Assembly: GCA_965223755.1 (NCBI GenBank)
Contig: CBDCXF010000001.1
Span: 744,001 to 808,000, forward strand
DNA: 64,000 nt
Direction: 5' to 3'
Source of the DNA: CBDCXF01 sp965223755
GTDB taxonomy: Bacteria; Acidobacteriota; Thermoanaerobaculia; Multivoradales; JAHEKO01
Positions 61,352 to 64,000 of this stretch are shown piece after piece. Under the pieces are notes generated by a model. That model saw only the letters and a list, made by a program, of their open reading frames with translations, was not told where the DNA came from and did no database searches. Every line of letters begins with the position of its first letter. The first letter of the stretch is position 1. A program made the position numbers and the translations under genes.

Positions 61352-64000
61352 CTAGTAGCTGAAACGCACTCCCAGACGGACCGAACGCGGGTTCTGCCAA
61401 GTGTTCGTCGTATTGAACGAAGCATTGGTCGGAGGCCGCGTCGTGTCACCCGGAGTGATCGGCGGGAAGTGCTCGCCTGTCACCCAGTCGAGTACTTGAT
61501 AGTCCTCGTTGAGGGTGTAGCGGGTGCTTCGACCGGTCTCGCCCTGGCGATCTATAAGGTTGAAGATGTCCAGCAACAGATTGATCTCGGTGCCGTTGTT
61601 GAGCGCGATCGGGTAGCTAACGTGGAGGTCAGCCTCGAACTCGCTGTCGGTACGACCGAAAGCGCCACGCTCCGAGAGGTAGTACTCCCAGTTGTTATAG
61701 GCATCGGAGTAACCCATCGCCGTCATCGGCGTGCCGTCACGCCAGAATGCAGACATACCCAAGGTCAAGCCGTTGTCGAAGTTGTACGCACCGTCAAACT
61801 TCGCTTGGAAGGGACGGTCATTCGAGAGCTTGCCGGTGTTGTTGACCGAGAAGTCGAAATAGTCGAAGGCCGAGTTGAGGTTGGGATCGAGCTGGCCGGT
61901 AGAGGCCTGGAACAATCCGTCATAGGTACCCTCAAGCTCGGAGAAAAGCGCCGAAGCGATGAATTGGAAGTTCTTGGTCGGGCGCTTGACCAGCGTGACC
62001 TCAAAACCACTGAACTCACGCGTCGGGATCGGCAACGTGTGCAGTGTGTGGTTGTAGCCAAAGGCATAACCGAGGTCGTAGGTACCGATCATCTCACCAC
62101 GACCGGGATTACCGATGAAGTAATCACCGTCGGCCGAAAGAGCATCCTCCATGATGTTCTTGAGGTCGCGCTGGATGTACTGCACCTTGATCGCCAGATC
62201 GTTGGTGAGCTCGTACTCGCCGCCGAACACAACTTCTTCGACGTGCTGGCTCTCGGTTCCCGGATCGACACGCGAGAAGCCACCACCCAAAGCCGTCGAG
62301 CCGCGGCGTACCGCGCGGTCACCAGCGATGTCAGCAGGGTTCTGCGAGAAGTTGTAGGAGAAGATCGTGATCTCTCCACCGTAGGAGCGAATCACGATGT
62401 CCATCGGAATGGTCTCGAAGAACTTGCCATAGTGGGCATAGACCTTAGAACGGCCGTTCTTCATCGGATCCCAGATGAAGCCCAAGCGCGGCGCGGTGCC
62501 GTCGTCGAGCTCCTGATGCGGTTCGCCGTCGGCGTTGAACAAGGTCTGAGTATCGTGGCGAACACCAAAGTTGAGGGTGAAGTTGTCGGCGATGCGCCAG
62601 GAGTCCTGCACGAAGAAAGCTTCGTCCTCGGCCTTGGTGTCAACTACCAGGGGATCGATCAAGTCGGACTGCTGCGCGTTGTAAGCATCGATCTTGCTGC
62701 CAGCAAACCAACGATGACGGTAGTAGTAGGGCTGCTCAGGATTGTCGGGGCAACGGAACGAGCTGCAGTTAAAACGATAGATACGCTGGCCGCCCGAGTT
62801 GCGGTTGGCGTTGTCAACAGAGACCTCTTCGAACTCGGCACCGAACTTGAACTCATGGTCACCGCCAACGTCGTTGACAAACCATGTCAAGTCTCCACGA
62901 ACTTGATCGCGACCGAACTCTTGGTTCTGGTGGAAGCCGAAGCCGGAAGGGGTCGGTGCACCAGCCCAACCCCAAGTGACGGTGCCATCATGGAGCGGGT
63001 CAGTGAAATCGATGAAGCCGATGAGTTCGGAGCCTTCGCCGGAGAATTTGCTCTCTTCGTTGTGCTGCGAAAGACGACCGGAAATCAAGACGTTGTCGGA
63101 CAACACACCGTCGTAGTTGAAGGCGATGTCGGGTGCACCGAAATCGTTGACGCCCGTGAAATGGCTCGGCGGAGCGGCCAGCGAAAAACCAGCCAACAGG
63201 CCTTCCTGAGTTGACGTATCGTCAAAGTAGGAGCCCGCCAAGGTGTGCGTGGGGGTGAGTTTCCAGGTCAACTTGGCCGCGGCGAGGTTACGCTCGGTAT
63301 CGGTGGTAAACGCGTCACCGAGACCCGGGGCTCCCGGCACGAACGGAGCGAAATTTTCTAAAGACTCTTTGTCGTCTGACTCGTCAACGCGGTCGTAAGC
63401 GATGAAGTACCACAGCTTGTCCTTCTTAATGGCGCCACCGACATCAAAGCCGAAGTCGGTCTCATTACGACCAACCGTCCGAGTCGAACCCGAGACGGCA
63501 CCAGCATCAGCTTCGGAGCTGAGGTCGGCCTCAAGGGAGTCGTCGTCCCAGTAACCAAAAATGTCACCTGACAGCTCATTGCCGCCCGACTTAGTGACGA
63601 CTTCGATGATGCCGCCGGTGTTGCGGCCGTACTCAGCGTCGTAGCCGGCGGTCTTGACCTGAACTTCCTGAATGAATTCGAAGTTGAGGCGCTTGCCCTG
63701 CTGGCCCAACTCAACGCCAGTGGTGTTGACACCGTCGATGTAGTAGGCGTTCTCGGCACCGGTGGAACCGTAGAACGTGGTACCCGACGCGTCAGTCTGG
63801 GCGCCAGGGGCCACTTGGGCGGCAGTCACATAGTTGCGTCCGGTCGGCAGGTCTTCAAAGAAGTCCTGCGACAGGGTCACGCCCGACTCGGTGCTCGCGG
63901 TATTGATCAGCGGCCGATCGGAACCGGTGACGACCACGGTGTCGGTAAAGGTCGAGTTCAGGGTCACAGCCAAAGGCGTGGTGCCGGCGATGTTGACCTT
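61352..64000 (-). CDS. TonB-dependent receptor (5' end beyond the window)
   Basis: The frame stays open to the last base (KVNIAGTTPLAVTLN), so the start and the signal/CarboxypepD_reg domain are outside; 882 residues are visible. The plug begins near TDTVVVTGSDRPLINT with LPTGRNYVTAAQVAPG and YYIDGVNTTGVELGQQG. The barrel has EAEYGRNTGGIIEVVTKSGG-like (DAEYGRNTGG) and ends in Tyr (VRLGVRFSY). It is an Oar-like receptor of the same class as the gene at 42116, but clearly divergent from it. The substrate is unknown. Confidence 0.92.
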   Translation of the reverse strand, partial: KVNIAGTTPLAVTLNSTFTDTVVVTGSDRPLINTASTESGVTLSQDFFEDLPTGRNYVTAAQVAPGAQTDASGTTFYGSTGAENAYYIDGVNTTGVELGQQGKRLNFEFIQEVQVKTAGYDAEYGRNTGGIIEVVTKSGGNELSGDIFGYWDDDSLEADLSSEADAGAVSGSTRTVGRNETDFGFDVGGAIKKDKLWYFIAYDRVDESDDKESLENFAPFVPGAPGLGDAFTTDTERNLAAAKLTWKLTPTHTLAGSYFDDTSTQEGLLAGFSLAAPPSHFTGVNDFGAPDIAFNYDGVLSDNVLISGRLSQHNEESKFSGEGSELIGFIDFTDPLHDGTVTWGWAGAPTPSGFGFHQNQEFGRDQVRGDLTWFVNDVGGDHEFKFGAEFEEVSVDNANRNSGGQRIYRFNCSSFRCPDNPEQPYYYRHRWFAGSKIDAYNAQQSDLIDPLVVDTKAEDEAFFVQDSWRIADNFTLNFGVRHDTQTLFNADGEPHQELDDGTAPRLGFIWDPMKNGRSKVYAHYGKFFETIPMDIVIRSYGGEITIFSYNFSQNPADIAGDRAVRRGSTALGGGFSRVDPGTESQHVEEVVFGGEYELTNDLAIKVQYIQRDLKNIMEDALSADGDYFIGNPGRGEMIGTYDLGYAFGYNHTLHTLPIPTREFSGFEVTLVKRPTKNFQFIASALFSELEGTYDGLFQASTGQLDPNLNSAFDYFDFSVNNTGKLSNDRPFQAKFDGAYNFDNGLTLGMSAFWRDGTPMTAMGYSDAYNNWEYYLSERGAFGRTDSEFEADLHVSYPIALNNGTEINLLLDIFNLIDRQGETGRSTRYTLNEDYQVLDWVTGEHFPPITPGDTTRPPTNASFNTTNTWQNPRSVRLGVRFSY

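Overview
The window is GC-rich bacterial DNA that most resembles an acidobacterial chromosome. The lineage evidence is indirect: a TIGR03436-type acidobacterial VWFA-related protein, two TonB receptors with an N-terminal carboxypeptidase-regulatory domain, several CRTAC1 (FG-GAP plus ASPIC/UnbV) proteins paired with TPR proteins, and a B12-dependent ribonucleotide reductase. No rRNA gene is present to confirm it.

Layout. (1) 1-7.3 kb: a surface-polysaccharide cluster of two tandem GT-C-like membrane proteins, a GT4 glycosyltransferase and a coiled-coil methyltransferase. (2) 7.3-25.9 kb: an accessory stretch full of heptad-type simple repeats and REP-like elements. It carries a response-regulator remnant, ubiX, DUF2277, an apparently self-regulated Fic protein, a YgjP-type metallopeptidase, a DUF429/lipoprotein pair, a complete type I-C CRISPR-Cas locus (cas3-cas5-cas8c-cas7-cas4-cas1-cas2 and a 40-repeat array, all read leftward), a MazF-type toxin-antitoxin pair, a four-helix-bundle (IVS) protein and a pterin dehydratase. 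(3) 25.9-32.1 kb: housekeeping genes, namely an ECF-like sigma factor, nrdJ, a BON lipoprotein, hemolysin III and an EamA transporter. (4) 32.4-51 kb: a probable sugar-catabolic regulon with tandem gap-gap-pfk, a leftward LacI-TPR-TPR-CRTAC1 operon, and a divergent TonB receptor-GH3 beta-glucosidase-SSS symporter-glucokinase cluster. (5) 51-64 kb: a TPR lipoprotein, DUF2911, a VWFA-CRTAC1-TPR cluster, an alkaline-phosphatase-superfamily/TPR fusion, and a second TonB receptor cut by the window end.

How the parts connect. The same 14-base sequence CTATTAAAACGTTT, the core of a LacI-family operator, lies just upstream of the first gap gene and in the lacI/TonB divergent promoter. I infer that one LacI-type repressor links uptake and hydrolysis of a beta-glucoside (TonB receptor, GH3, symporter, glucokinase), lower glycolysis (gap, gap, pfk), and a set of exported TPR and beta-propeller proteins of unknown role. 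The first gap paralogue has lost the arginine of its RVPVP motif and changed its active-site SCTTNC motif, so it may not be an ordinary GAPDH. This LacI-TPR-CRTAC1-gap assembly is my best candidate for a system not well described.

Another recurring trait is translational coupling through TTGA, where a TTG start overlaps a TGA stop. It occurs at least four times.
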